Shown here: positions 4,846 through 12,016 of the stretch, piece after piece
Layout of the letters: each line of letters begins with the position of its first letter
How positions within the stretch are numbered: the first letter of the stretch is position 1
Assembly: GCA_017481065.1 (NCBI GenBank)
Contig: JAFUPT010000086.1
Span: forward strand, 1 to 17,964
Reading direction: 5' to 3'
Origin: Clostridia bacterium
Lineage (GTDB): Bacteria > Bacillota_A > Clostridia > Christensenellales > Aristaeellaceae
DNA: 17,964 nucleotides
The notes under the pieces: generated by a model
What the model saw: the letters and a program-made list of their open reading frames with translations, nothing else
What the model was told of the DNA's origin: nothing
Database searches by the model: none
Made by a program: the position numbers and the translations under genes

Positions 4846-6363
4846 ATGAGCACCTACATCATCAGCATCGATATCGGCACCCAGGGCACCAAGGCCGCGC
4901 TGTTCGACGAACAGATGCGCCTGATCGACACCGCGTTTGAAATTTCCAACCTCGTCTCCCCGGAGCCGGGCACCGTTTGGCAGGAGCCGGACGAGATGTA
5001 TTCCGCCGCGGCAAACGTATGCCGTGAGCTGGTAGAAAAGACCGGCATCAACCCGAATGACGTTGCGGCCATCGGCCTGGACGGCCAGATGGCGGGCATC
5101 ATGGGCATCGATAAGGATGGCCAGGCCTCCACGCCCTATGATTCCTGGCTGGATATGCGCTGCGGCCCCTATATGGAGCAGATGGATAAGATCGCCGGCG
5201 ACCGCGTAGTGGCCCTCTCCGGCGGCCAGGTAACCTATGTGCACGGCCCGAAAATCCTCTGGTGGAAGAATGAACAGCCGGACGCATACAAAAACACCGC
5301 CAAGTGGGTGCTGCCCCACGCCTATATCGTGGGCCGCATGTGCGGGCTCAATGCCGAGCAGGCTTATTTTGACTACACCCACCTGCATTTCTCCTGCCTG
5401 AGCGATAATAAAAACAAGCAGTGGAGCGATGAACTCCTCGAAACCTTCGGCATTGCCAAGGATAAGATGGCCCGCATCGTGTCCCCCTTCGATGTGGTGG
5501 GCAAAACCTGCGAAGCCTTCGCCCGCATCTCCGGCCTGCCGGCAGGCATTCCGGTGGTGGCAGGCTGCGGCGATACCGCTGCCAGCACCTTCGGCTCCGG
5601 CATGTTTGAGCGCGAGATGGTGCAGGACTGCGCCGGCACCGCATCCGTGCTCTGCTCCGTGGTGGATAGCTTCAACCCGGATATCGAGCACCGCACCCTC
5701 ACCATGATGCGCAGCCCCATCGATGGCCTCTACCTGCCCCTGGCCTACATCGGCGGCGGCGGGCTCTGCATCCGCTGGTTCCGGGATGAATTCTCCGGCA
5801 AGCCCAGCGCCGATTATGATACCCTGATGGCCGAGGCCGCGCAGATTCCCTGCGGCAGCGAAGGTCTGCTCTTCGTGCCCCACTTCTCCGGCCGCGTGCT
5901 GCCCTGCAACCCGAATCTCAAGGGCGCATGGCTGGGCATGGATTTGAAGCACACCCGGGCCCACATGTACCGCAGCGTGATGGAATCCATCGCCTATGAA
6001 TATGATTACTATCTCTCCGTGCTTCGCAGCCTCTATCCCCAGGATAACTTCACCGAAATGCTCACCATTGGCGGCGGCGCAAAGAGCCCGCTCTTCAACC
6101 AGATCAAGGCCGATGTGCTGGGCCTGAAGGTTTCCACCTATGAAATGGGCGAAACCGCGCTGATCGCCGGCGCCGTAATCGCCGGCGTGGGCGCAGGCGT
6201 GCTCAAGGATTACGCCGCCCCCATCCGCGCCGCCATCGCCAAGGGCAAGGAATATATCTGCGATCCCGCCGCCAATGCGGCCTACAAGCCCTATGCCCGC
6301 GCCTATCTGAATTCCATGGAGCACCTGACCGGCTTCTACAAGGAGCAGGACATCTACAAGTAA
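4846..6363 (+). CDS. FGGY-family carbohydrate kinase (xylulokinase-like)
   Basis: This 505-residue cytoplasmic kinase has the usual length of FGGY enzymes, which phosphorylate sugars such as xylulose, ribulose, gluconate or glycerol with ATP. The N-terminal phosphate motif is SIDIGTQGTKAALFD (7-21). YDSWLDMR lies at about 98-105, the catalytic Asp is predicted at D243 in AGCGDTAAS, GTASVL (265-270) resembles the second phosphate motif, and the C-terminal nucleotide-binding segment is IGGGAKSPLFNQIKADVLG (408-426). The sequence around 341-362 departs from classic xylulokinases (HFSGRVLPCNPN instead of LxGERxPxxDP), so the substrate may be another sugar or polyol. The ATG at 4846 has AAGGAG nine bases upstream. 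A DeoR regulator follows after 12 bases. No transporter, isomerase or aldolase is adjacent, so the pathway cannot be fixed. Confidence 0.9.
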   Translation: MSTYIISIDIGTQGTKAALFDEQMRLIDTAFEISNLVSPEPGTVWQEPDEMYSAAANVCRELVEKTGINPNDVAAIGLDGQMAGIMGIDKDGQASTPYDSWLDMRCGPYMEQMDKIAGDRVVALSGGQVTYVHGPKILWWKNEQPDAYKNTAKWVLPHAYIVGRMCGLNAEQAYFDYTHLHFSCLSDNKNKQWSDELLETFGIAKDKMARIVSPFDVVGKTCEAFARISGLPAGIPVVAGCGDTAASTFGSGMFEREMVQDCAGTASVLCSVVDSFNPDIEHRTLTMMRSPIDGLYLPLAYIGGGGLCIRWFRDEFSGKPSADYDTLMAEAAQIPCGSEGLLFVPHFSGRVLPCNPNLKGAWLGMDLKHTRAHMYRSVMESIAYEYDYYLSVLRSLYPQDNFTEMLTIGGGAKSPLFNQIKADVLGLKVSTYEMGETALIAGAVIAGVGAGVLKDYAAPIRAAIAKGKEYICDPAANAAYKPYARAYLNSMEHLTGFYKEQDIYK

Positions 6364-6375
6364 GGAGGACTTCCC

Positions 6376-7152
6376 TTGAAGCAGTCCGAGGGCATGCTTG
6401 CCCAGATACGCAAAAAATCCATCGTGGAGCTGGTGGACGCCCAGGGCTTCATCACCGTAAACGACCTGTGCGAGCGCTTCAGCGTGTCCCCCGCCACCAT
6501 CCGCAACGACCTGCACGACCTCGAGGCTTCCCAGCTCATCGAGCGCACCCATGGCGGCGCGATTTCCTGCCGCAAGGCTGTGTATGAGCCGGACGCCAAC
6601 CAGAAATCCGTGCAGCAGGTGCGTGAGAAGGAGCTGATCGCCAAGGCCGCGCTGAAGCATATCCAGCCCGGCGATGCCATCGCCCTCGATACCGGCACCA
6701 CCACCTACCAGCTGGCCCGGCGGCTCGGCGGCTTCGACCGGCTCACCGTCGTGACCTATGATCTGCAGATCGCCGCCTGGCTGGAGAGCAACACCAACGT
6801 CACCATCATCATGGCGGGCGGACTCGTGCGCCGCAATTTCCACTGCACCGGCGGCCAGACCGCCATCGATACCCTGTCCCGCCTGCATGTGGATAAGCTC
6901 TTCATCGCCGCAAACGCGGTCAGCGCCAATTCCTTGTCCACCCCCAGCATGGAGATGGCCAGCATCAAATCCACCCTCATCGATACCGCGGATAAGGTGA
7001 TCCTGCTGGCGGACTCCACCAAGCTCAGCCGCAAATCCTTCGTCCGCTTTGCCCAGCTCGAGCAAATCCATACCCTGATCACCGATAAATACGCCGATCC
7101 CGAAATCATCGCGAAAATCCTCGAGAAAGGCGTTCGCGTGGAGCAGGTGTAG
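6376..7152 (+). CDS. DeoR-family transcriptional regulator
   Basis: This 258-residue protein has the usual DeoR length and layout. An N-terminal helix-turn-helix spans about 10-60, with the family signature VNDLCERFSVSPATIRNDL and the RTHGGAI box at 57-63. A C-terminal DeoR sensor domain spans about 80-238, containing DTGTTTYQLA (105-114), a sugar-phosphate binding feature, and LLADSTKLSR (210-219). DeoR repressors usually respond to a phosphorylated sugar made by the kinase they control, which fits the adjacent FGGY kinase. The start is TTG at 6376, with AAGGAGG seven bases upstream; the next ATG, six codons in, lacks a site. Translation begins 12 bases after the kinase stop, so it is in the same operon and probably autoregulated. 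The inverted repeat at 4761-4781 is its candidate target. Confidence 0.9.
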   Translation: MKQSEGMLAQIRKKSIVELVDAQGFITVNDLCERFSVSPATIRNDLHDLEASQLIERTHGGAISCRKAVYEPDANQKSVQQVREKELIAKAALKHIQPGDAIALDTGTTTYQLARRLGGFDRLTVVTYDLQIAAWLESNTNVTIIMAGGLVRRNFHCTGGQTAIDTLSRLHVDKLFIAANAVSANSLSTPSMEMASIKSTLIDTADKVILLADSTKLSRKSFVRFAQLEQIHTLITDKYADPEIIAKILEKGVRVEQV

Positions 7153-7195
7153 CGGAGGGAAACGCTTTTTGGGGGACTCTGTCCGCAAAACCCTG

Positions 7196-7218
7196 CCAGG
7201 GGGAGAGCCTCCCCCTGG
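7196..7218. repeat. Intergenic hairpin of the CCAGGGG family
   Basis: CCAGGGGGAG-AGC-CTCCCCCTGG is a perfect 10-bp stem with a 3-base loop. Together with flanking CCCTG and GACCC it closely matches the hairpin at 4516-4538, so the two appear to be copies of one small repeat. Confidence 0.75.
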
Positions 7219-7229
7219 ACCCGGCACAA

Positions 7230-7262
7230 AAAATATCGACCCCGCTCCGGGGTCGATATTTT
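7230..7262. terminator. Terminator after deoR
   Basis: AAAATATCGACCCCG and CGGGGTCGATATTTT form a perfect 15-bp stem with loop CTC, with A's on one side and T's on the other. It ends the kinase-deoR transcript and could act in both directions. The same TCGACCCC core recurs in the terminator at 16465-16497. Confidence 0.85.
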
Positions 7263-7270
7263 GATATAAT
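7262..7270 (+). promoter_or_regulatory. Possible extended -10 promoter of the nitrilase-like gene
   Basis: TGATATAAT gives a perfect -10 with an upstream TG. No -35 is recognisable, because the expected place lies inside the terminator hairpin. Transcription would start near 7277, immediately before the ribosome-binding site, leaving a very short leader. Confidence 0.4.
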
Positions 7271-7289
7271 GATCAACGGAGGTGATGAT

Positions 7290-8057
7290 ATGAAAATCGC
7301 AGCCTGCCAGTTCGCCGTTTCCGGAGACATGCTCAAGAATGATTCCCGAATAAACCATGCCGTCGTGACGGCAGCGGCACAGGGCGCGCAGCTGCTGGTA
7401 TTTCCCGAATGCGCATTGACCGGCTATCCACCCCGGGATATTCCAAATTCTTCTGCGGTGGATTCTGCCGCCATGGCCACATTGCTGGATGAACTTGGCC
7501 GCGCGGCCATGGAGCACGGCATGTGCATCGTGCTCGGAACCATCACCCGCGAAAACAGCGCCCTCCGCAACAGCGCGGCAATCCTCCTTCCCGATGGAAG
7601 GCGGCAGCTTTACCACAAGCGCGCCCTCTGGGGCTGGGACAGGGATAACTTCGTTCCCGGCAGTGAACCCGGAATTTTTGAGCTGGATGGTCTGAAGATC
7701 GGCGTTCGCATCTGCTACGAAGTCCGCTTTCCCGAATACTTCCGGGAGCTGTACGCAGCCGGAACCGATCTGAACCTCGTTCTCTTTTACGATGTCTCCG
7801 ACCGGGATGACGTCGACCGCTATGACCTGATCAAAGCCCACCTGCGCACCCGGGCGGCAGAAAATGTTACGCCCCTGCTCTCCACAAATGCCATCCACCC
7901 CTTCCAGACCGCACCGACGGCATTCTTTGACCGCAGCGGAAATGCAGTCCACGAATTGATAAGAAACGCCGATGGGATGCTGGTATTTGAATTTTCAAAA
8001 TCACCGCTTGATTTCAGCGAAGTGGGACGCAAATACATCTCTGATTCTTTGGTATAA
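7290..8057 (+). CDS. Nitrilase-superfamily carbon-nitrogen hydrolase
   Basis: This 255-residue cytoplasmic enzyme belongs to the family that cleaves nitriles, amides or carbamoyl compounds through a cysteine nucleophile. The catalytic triad is visible: Glu40 in VFPECALTGY, Lys110 in YHKRALW and Cys142 in RICYEVRFPE. The rest follows the usual fold, including an IVLGT strand near 80-84 and LLSTNAI near the C-terminal side. The length is typical of stand-alone omega-amidase or carbamoylputrescine-amidase-like members, but the substrate cannot be read from the sequence. The ATG at 7290 is preceded by GGAGGTGAT seven bases away; the earlier in-frame ATG at 7269 lies upstream of that site and is rejected. 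It sits between two strong terminators and so is transcribed alone. Confidence 0.9.
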   Translation: MKIAACQFAVSGDMLKNDSRINHAVVTAAAQGAQLLVFPECALTGYPPRDIPNSSAVDSAAMATLLDELGRAAMEHGMCIVLGTITRENSALRNSAAILLPDGRRQLYHKRALWGWDRDNFVPGSEPGIFELDGLKIGVRICYEVRFPEYFRELYAAGTDLNLVLFYDVSDRDDVDRYDLIKAHLRTRAAENVTPLLSTNAIHPFQTAPTAFFDRSGNAVHELIRNADGMLVFEFSKSPLDFSEVGRKYISDSLV

Positions 8058-8071
8058 ATCATTCCCCAAAC

Positions 8072-8102
8072 AAAAAATGACCTCACTATGAGGTCATTTT
8101 TT
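8072..8102 (+). terminator. Terminator of the nitrilase-like gene
   Basis: AAAAAATGACCTCA-CTA-TGAGGTCATTTTTT is a perfect 14-bp stem starting 14 bases past the stop. It is nearly identical to the terminator at 16562-16591. Confidence 0.9.
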
Positions 8103-8287
8103 ATGCTGGGGGGACAAGGGGACAGCGTCCCCTTGGCAGCTCCCCAGCATCACTCCAGCATCTGGACATAATCACCTGATACACGCCAGAGTGTGGAGAA
8201 ACCCGCAAGGCGAGGAGAGCAGCATTTCCGCGAAGGAGCTTACACGACGGCAAGTGACTGAGCGCAAATGCGCAGCCGGCAAAGCAA
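8103..8287. other. Gene-free stretch with nested hairpins and an unexplained GC-rich block
   Basis: GCTGGGG (8105-8111) and CCCCAGC (8142-8148) enclose CAAGGGGAC-AGC-GTCCCCTTG (8115-8135), another member of the intergenic hairpin set. From about 8190 to 8287 the sequence is GC-rich, includes GCGCA-AA-TGCGC, and shows no start codon with a ribosome-binding site on either strand. I see no gene here; it may be a decayed coding remnant or a dispersed repeat. Confidence 0.5.
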
Positions 8288-8327
8288 AGAGGAATTCCTT
8301 TCGCTTTTTTACGGAAGGAATTCCTCT
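8288..8327 (-). terminator. Probable terminator of the liv operon
   Basis: AGAGGAATTCCTT (8288-8300) and AAGGAATTCCTCT (8315-8327) pair perfectly over 13 bp, extendable by three more pairs inward. The hairpin starts 26 bases past the livF stop. The T-tract on the minus strand is interrupted (TTTGCTTTG), so it may be leaky, or serve mainly to protect the mRNA 3' end. Confidence 0.6.
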
Positions 8328-8353
8328 GTTTGCGGGATTTATCCGCGCTCTGG

Positions 8354-9064
8354 TCAGGATTCGCCCAGATACGCCTTTCTCACGCGGTCATCCTCGGCCA
8401 GTTCGTGGGCGTCGCCGGACATGGAAATGGTGCCGGTTTCCAGCACATATGCGCGGTGGGCCACGGAGAGCGCCATGCGGGCGTTCTGCTCTACCAGCAG
8501 GATGGTGGTGCCGGCGTGGTTGAGCTCCTTGATGATATCAAAAATCTGCTCAACAAGGATGGGTGCAAGACCCATGGAAGGCTCGTCCAGCATCAGCAGC
8601 TTCGGCTTGCTCATCAGCGCGCGGCCCATGGCCAGCATCTGCTGTTCGCCGCCGGAAAGGGTGCCTGCGATCTGCTTGTAGCGCTCCTTGAGGCGCGGGA
8701 AGCGGGCGTATACGTCCGCGATGCCGGGCTCAATTTCGCTCTTGGGACGGGTATAGCCGCCCATTTCCAGGTTTTCCTCAACGGTCATCTGCAAAAACAC
8801 GCGGCGTCCCTCGGGGCACAGGGCCAGGCCGTGGGATACGATGTGGTTTGCAGGCACGCCGATGATGTTCTTGCCCTCAAACTCGATCTTGCCGGTCTTG
8901 GGCTTGAGCAGGCCGGAAATGGTGTTCAGCGTAGTAGACTTGCCGGCGCCGTTCGCACCGATCAGGGTCACGATCTCGCCCTCGTTTACATCGAAGGAAA
9001 CGCCCTTGATGGCATGAATGCTGCCGTAGTAAACGTGGATATTATCAACATGCAACAGGCTCAT
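8354..9064 (-). CDS. livF: Branched-chain amino acid ABC importer, ATPase LivF
   Basis: This 236-residue ATPase is one of the two nucleotide-binding subunits of a LivFGHMJ-type importer, acting at the inner face of the membrane. Walker A is GANGAGKST (36-44), the Q-loop region CPEGRRVF (83-90), the signature LSGGEQQ (136-142) and Walker B LLMLDEPSMGLAP (157-169). The switch residue is Gln193 in VEQN in place of His, as usual for LivF. Its start overlaps the livG stop as ATGA, so translation is coupled and subunit amounts are matched. It is the last gene of the operon. The transported substrate may be Leu/Ile/Val or another amino acid, amide or urea, because this family is broad. Confidence 0.93.
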   Translation of the reverse strand: MSLLHVDNIHVYYGSIHAIKGVSFDVNEGEIVTLIGANGAGKSTTLNTISGLLKPKTGKIEFEGKNIIGVPANHIVSHGLALCPEGRRVFLQMTVEENLEMGGYTRPKSEIEPGIADVYARFPRLKERYKQIAGTLSGGEQQMLAMGRALMSKPKLLMLDEPSMGLAPILVEQIFDIIKELNHAGTTILLVEQNARMALSVAHRAYVLETGTISMSGDAHELAEDDRVRKAYLGES

Positions 9065-9909
9065 GCGTCCGCCTCCTTCTGCTTGCCGAGGTAGGCCTCG
9101 ATAACCACGGGATTCTTCTGGATTTCTTCGGCGGTGCCCTTGGCGATGATGCGGCCGTAGTTCAGCACGGCAATGCCCTCGCAGATGCCCATAACCAGCT
9201 TCATGTCGTGCTCAATCAGCATCACGGCGATCTGGAAGGTATCGCGGATCTTGCGGATATTGGCCATCAGCTCCGCAGTTTCAGAGGGGTTCATGCCGGC
9301 GGCGGGCTCGTCCAGAAGCAGGAGCTTCGGGTTGGTTGCCAGCGCGCGCACGATCTCCAGGCGGCGCTGTGCGCCGTAGGGCAGGGAGCCGGCCTGGTGG
9401 CTGGCCAGATCCTGCATATCAAAGATGGAGAGCAGGTCGAGGGCGCGCTCGCGCATCTTCTTCTCGGTCTTCCAATAGCCGGGCAGGCGCAGGATGCCGC
9501 TGGCTGCGGAATAGCGCATGGAATTGTGCAGGCCCACCTTTACATTTTCTTCCACCGTCAGGTTGGTAAACAGGCGGATATTCTGGAAGGTGCGGGCGAT
9601 GCCGGCGCGGTTCACCTGCACGGTGTTCATGCGGCTGGTCTCCTTGCCGTCCAGCAGGATGGTGCCGTGGGTGGGCTGGTACACCTTGGTCAGCAGGTTG
9701 AACACGGTGGTCTTGCCTGCGCCGTTGGGGCCGATCAGGCCGGCGATCTCGGTCTTGCCGATGGTGAGGTTAAAATCATCAACCGCCTTCAGGCCGCCGA
9801 ATTCAATGCCCAGGTGGCGGGCTTCCAGCACGGGAGTATCATACAAATCGCGCTCCGGAATGATGCCCTGGCTGGGAATGGGAACCATTTTCTGCTTCTG
9901 GTAGCTCAT
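9061..9909 (-). CDS. livG: Branched-chain amino acid ABC importer, ATPase LivG
   Basis: This 282-residue ATPase is the partner of LivF. Walker A is GPNGAGKTT (60-68), the signature is the LivG variant LPYGAQRRLEIVRAL (176-190) in place of LSGGQ, Walker B is LLLLDEPAAGMNP (197-209) and the H-loop is IEHDM (His234). The first 25 residues form a polar extension before the core domain. Its ATG overlaps the livM stop (ATGA), and its own stop overlaps the livF start in the same way. The C-terminal VVIEAYLG is typical of the family. Identification is firm; ligand specificity is not visible. Confidence 0.93.
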   Translation of the reverse strand: MSYQKQKMVPIPSQGIIPERDLYDTPVLEARHLGIEFGGLKAVDDFNLTIGKTEIAGLIGPNGAGKTTVFNLLTKVYQPTHGTILLDGKETSRMNTVQVNRAGIARTFQNIRLFTNLTVEENVKVGLHNSMRYSAASGILRLPGYWKTEKKMRERALDLLSIFDMQDLASHQAGSLPYGAQRRLEIVRALATNPKLLLLDEPAAGMNPSETAELMANIRKIRDTFQIAVMLIEHDMKLVMGICEGIAVLNYGRIIAKGTAEEIQKNPVVIEAYLGKQKEADA

Positions 9910-10985
9910 CCTTCAGCGCCTCCTTCCTCGCTCTTCTTGCCGCGAATCTTGTCAACCAGGCTCTCGCTCAGCTGCTTGAAGCGGGCATTGTTGGAAACCA
10001 GCATCACCAGGATCAGCACGATGGCGTAAATCAGCATGCGGTAATCGTTGAAGGCGCGCAGCAGCTCGGGCAGGATGGTGAGCAGGGCTGCGGCGATCAC
10101 GGAACCACGGATATTGCCGATGCCGCCCAGAACCACGAATACCAGCACCAGGATGGAGGTATCGAACTTAAACTTGCTGGCGGTGACGGAGGAATAGTTC
10201 AGGGAATAGAGCGCGCCCGCCATGCCCGCGAGGGTTGCGGAGATCACGAAGGCCATCATCTTGTACTTCGTGGCGCTAATGCCCACGGATTCCGCGGCGA
10301 TGCGGTTGTCGCGGATGGCCATGATGGCGCGGCCGGAGCGGCTGTTCACCAGGTTCAGCACCACAACCAGGCTCACCATCACCAGCACAAAGCCCATCGT
10401 GAAGGTGGAGAGCTTGCCGTTGATGGTCGCACCCTGGGGACCATTGATGATGATCTGGAAGGGAATACCTGCGGCGGTGCGGTCAACGGCCTGGGTAAGG
10501 GGCGTGTTGAAGCCGAACACCAGCCTGCTGCCGTCGAGGGCGATGTACAGGCAGTTGATTACATTTCGAATAATTTCGCCGAAAGCCAGGGTGACGATTG
10601 CCAGGTAGTCGCCGCGCAGGCGCAGTACCGGCACGCCGATGATCACGCCCGCGATTGCGGCGATCACGCCGCCCACGATCATGGAGAGGATCAGGCGCAG
10701 GGTATCATTGGGCACCACATTTGCCAGGCAGGCCGCAGCGACGGCGCCGGTAAAGGCGCCCACGCTCATGAAGCCCGCGTGGCCCAGGCTCAGCTCACCG
10801 GAGATACCTACGGTCAGGTTCAGGGAAACGGCCATGACGATGTACACGCAGATCGGCACCAGCTGGCCCTTCATGGATCGGGTCAGCATGCCGGCCTCCA
10901 TCAGCACGGTCATGATGATAAATGCCGCGATCACCAGCGCGTAGGTAATGGCATTGTTGATGAAAGTCTTGTTGAACTTCTTCAT
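9906..10985 (-). CDS. livM: Branched-chain amino acid ABC importer, permease LivM
   Basis: This 359-residue polytopic permease is one of the two membrane subunits. The family motif SGELSLGHAGFMSVGAF lies at about 62-78 and the GDYLAIVTLAFGEIIRNV segment, which contacts the ATPase, in the middle. The C-terminus is basic and cytoplasmic (DKIRGKKSEEGG). I place the start at the ATG at 10985 with AAGGTG five bases upstream; a GTG at 10991 would overlap that site. It begins 9 bases after the livH stop and overlaps livG by four bases. Confidence 0.92.
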   Translation of the reverse strand: MKKFNKTFINNAITYALVIAAFIIMTVLMEAGMLTRSMKGQLVPICVYIVMAVSLNLTVGISGELSLGHAGFMSVGAFTGAVAAACLANVVPNDTLRLILSMIVGGVIAAIAGVIIGVPVLRLRGDYLAIVTLAFGEIIRNVINCLYIALDGSRLVFGFNTPLTQAVDRTAAGIPFQIIINGPQGATINGKLSTFTMGFVLVMVSLVVVLNLVNSRSGRAIMAIRDNRIAAESVGISATKYKMMAFVISATLAGMAGALYSLNYSSVTASKFKFDTSILVLVFVVLGGIGNIRGSVIAAALLTILPELLRAFNDYRMLIYAIVLILVMLVSNNARFKQLSESLVDKIRGKKSEEGGAEG

Positions 10986-10994
10986 GCGCACACC

Positions 10995-11876
10995 TTACAC
11001 TTTCTCGCTGATCTTCTTGCCGAGCAAACCGGTCGGCTTCACCAGCAGCATGATAATCAGAATCAGGAATACAATGGCGTCGCCCAGCTCAGTGGAGATA
11101 TAGGCCTTGCCAAAGATTTCAATCAGGCCCAGCAGGATGCCGCCCAGCATTGCTCCGGGGATGGAGCCGATGCCGCCGAATACGGCCGCCGTGAAGGCCT
11201 TGATGCCCGGCATGGAGCCGGTGGTGGGCTGCAGCACCGGATAGCTGGAGCACAGCAGCACGCCCGCGATGGCCGCCAGCGCAGAGCCGATGGCGAAGGT
11301 GATGGAAATGGTGAAGTTTACATCCACACCCATCAGGCGGGCAGCGCCCTGGTCCTCGGATACGGCGCGCATGGCCTTGCCCATCTTCGTCTTGGAGGTA
11401 AAGAGGGTCAGCGCCACCATGATCACGATGCAGGCCAATACGGTGATAATGGCCTCATCGGTGATGAGCAGCTGGCCGTCAAAGAGGCGGAGGGAGCCGA
11501 TGTTCACCGCGGAATTGAAGCTCTTGGGATTGGAGCCCCAGATCAGATGCGCGGAGTTCTGCAGCAGGTAGCTCATGCCGATGGCAGTGATCAGCACAGC
11601 CAGCTTCGGCGCGCTGCGCAGCGGCTTGTATGCCAGGCGTTCGATCGTCATGCCCAATACGGTGCATACGAACATAGCCGCCACGATGGAAACCACCGCC
11701 GGCATGCCCAGATACTGGGTTACACAGAAGGAAATATATGCGCCGATCATGATAACATCGCCGTGGGCAAAGTTCAGCATCTTCGCAATGCCGTAAACCA
11801 TGGTATAGCCCAGAGCGATGATGGCGTATACGCTTCCCAAGCTGATTCCGTTGATCAGATAGGACAGAAAGACCAT
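10995..11876 (-). CDS. livH: Branched-chain amino acid ABC importer, permease LivH
   Basis: This 293-residue permease is the second membrane subunit. It has the LivH N-terminus GISLGSVYAIIALGYTMVYG (11-30), followed by KMLNFAHGDVIMIGAY (32-47), and the late GGIGSIPGAMLGGILLGL segment. About eight hydrophobic segments are visible. The ATG at 11876 has only a weak GGTGG site. It is separated from livJ by 140 bases containing a terminator-like hairpin, so the membrane genes are probably made in smaller amounts than the binding protein. Confidence 0.92.
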   Translation of the reverse strand: MVFLSYLINGISLGSVYAIIALGYTMVYGIAKMLNFAHGDVIMIGAYISFCVTQYLGMPAVVSIVAAMFVCTVLGMTIERLAYKPLRSAPKLAVLITAIGMSYLLQNSAHLIWGSNPKSFNSAVNIGSLRLFDGQLLITDEAIITVLACIVIMVALTLFTSKTKMGKAMRAVSEDQGAARLMGVDVNFTISITFAIGSALAAIAGVLLCSSYPVLQPTTGSMPGIKAFTAAVFGGIGSIPGAMLGGILLGLIEIFGKAYISTELGDAIVFLILIIMLLVKPTGLLGKKISEKV

Positions 11877-11907
11877 CTAACATCCACCCCGTTCAAATGT
11901 TTCTTAT

Positions 11908-11922
11908 CCTTATATTATAAGG
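11908..11922. promoter_or_regulatory. Palindrome with a -10-like box before livH
   Basis: CCTTATA-T-TATAAGG is a perfect palindrome with one central base. On the minus strand it contains TATAAT (11919-11914). The -35 region is poor (TTTCCT), so an internal livH promoter is possible but weak. The symmetry also fits a small repressor site. Confidence 0.35.
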
Positions 11923-11932
11923 CGTTACTGTT

Positions 11933-11983
11933 AAAAAGGAAAGGGAGAACGCCCCTTTTCGGCAACATTCTCCCATTTCCCTT
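11933..11983 (-). terminator. Read-through terminator between livJ and livH
   Basis: On the minus strand GGGAGAA pairs with TTCTCCC, and outward AAGGGAAA pairs with TTTCCTT with a bulge. TTTTT follows. It lies about 35 bases past the livJ stop, inside the operon. Such a partial stop is a common way to make excess binding protein over permease. Confidence 0.7.
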
Positions 11984-12016
11984 AAAGGAAATTCAAGTTT
12001 TGTTGAATTTTATTCC

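Noticed and set aside
4816..7227. 803-codon open frame on the minus strand across the kinase and deoR genes
   Set aside because: It is the antisense shadow of two well-supported genes with high GC at third positions. Its translation is Gly/Ala/His-rich with no domain, and it would span their shared intergenic region.
8191..8681. Plus-strand frames over the livF terminator and livF 3' end
   Set aside because: They cross the hairpin at 8288-8327 and then run antisense to livF, with Arg/Ser-rich translation and no start site.
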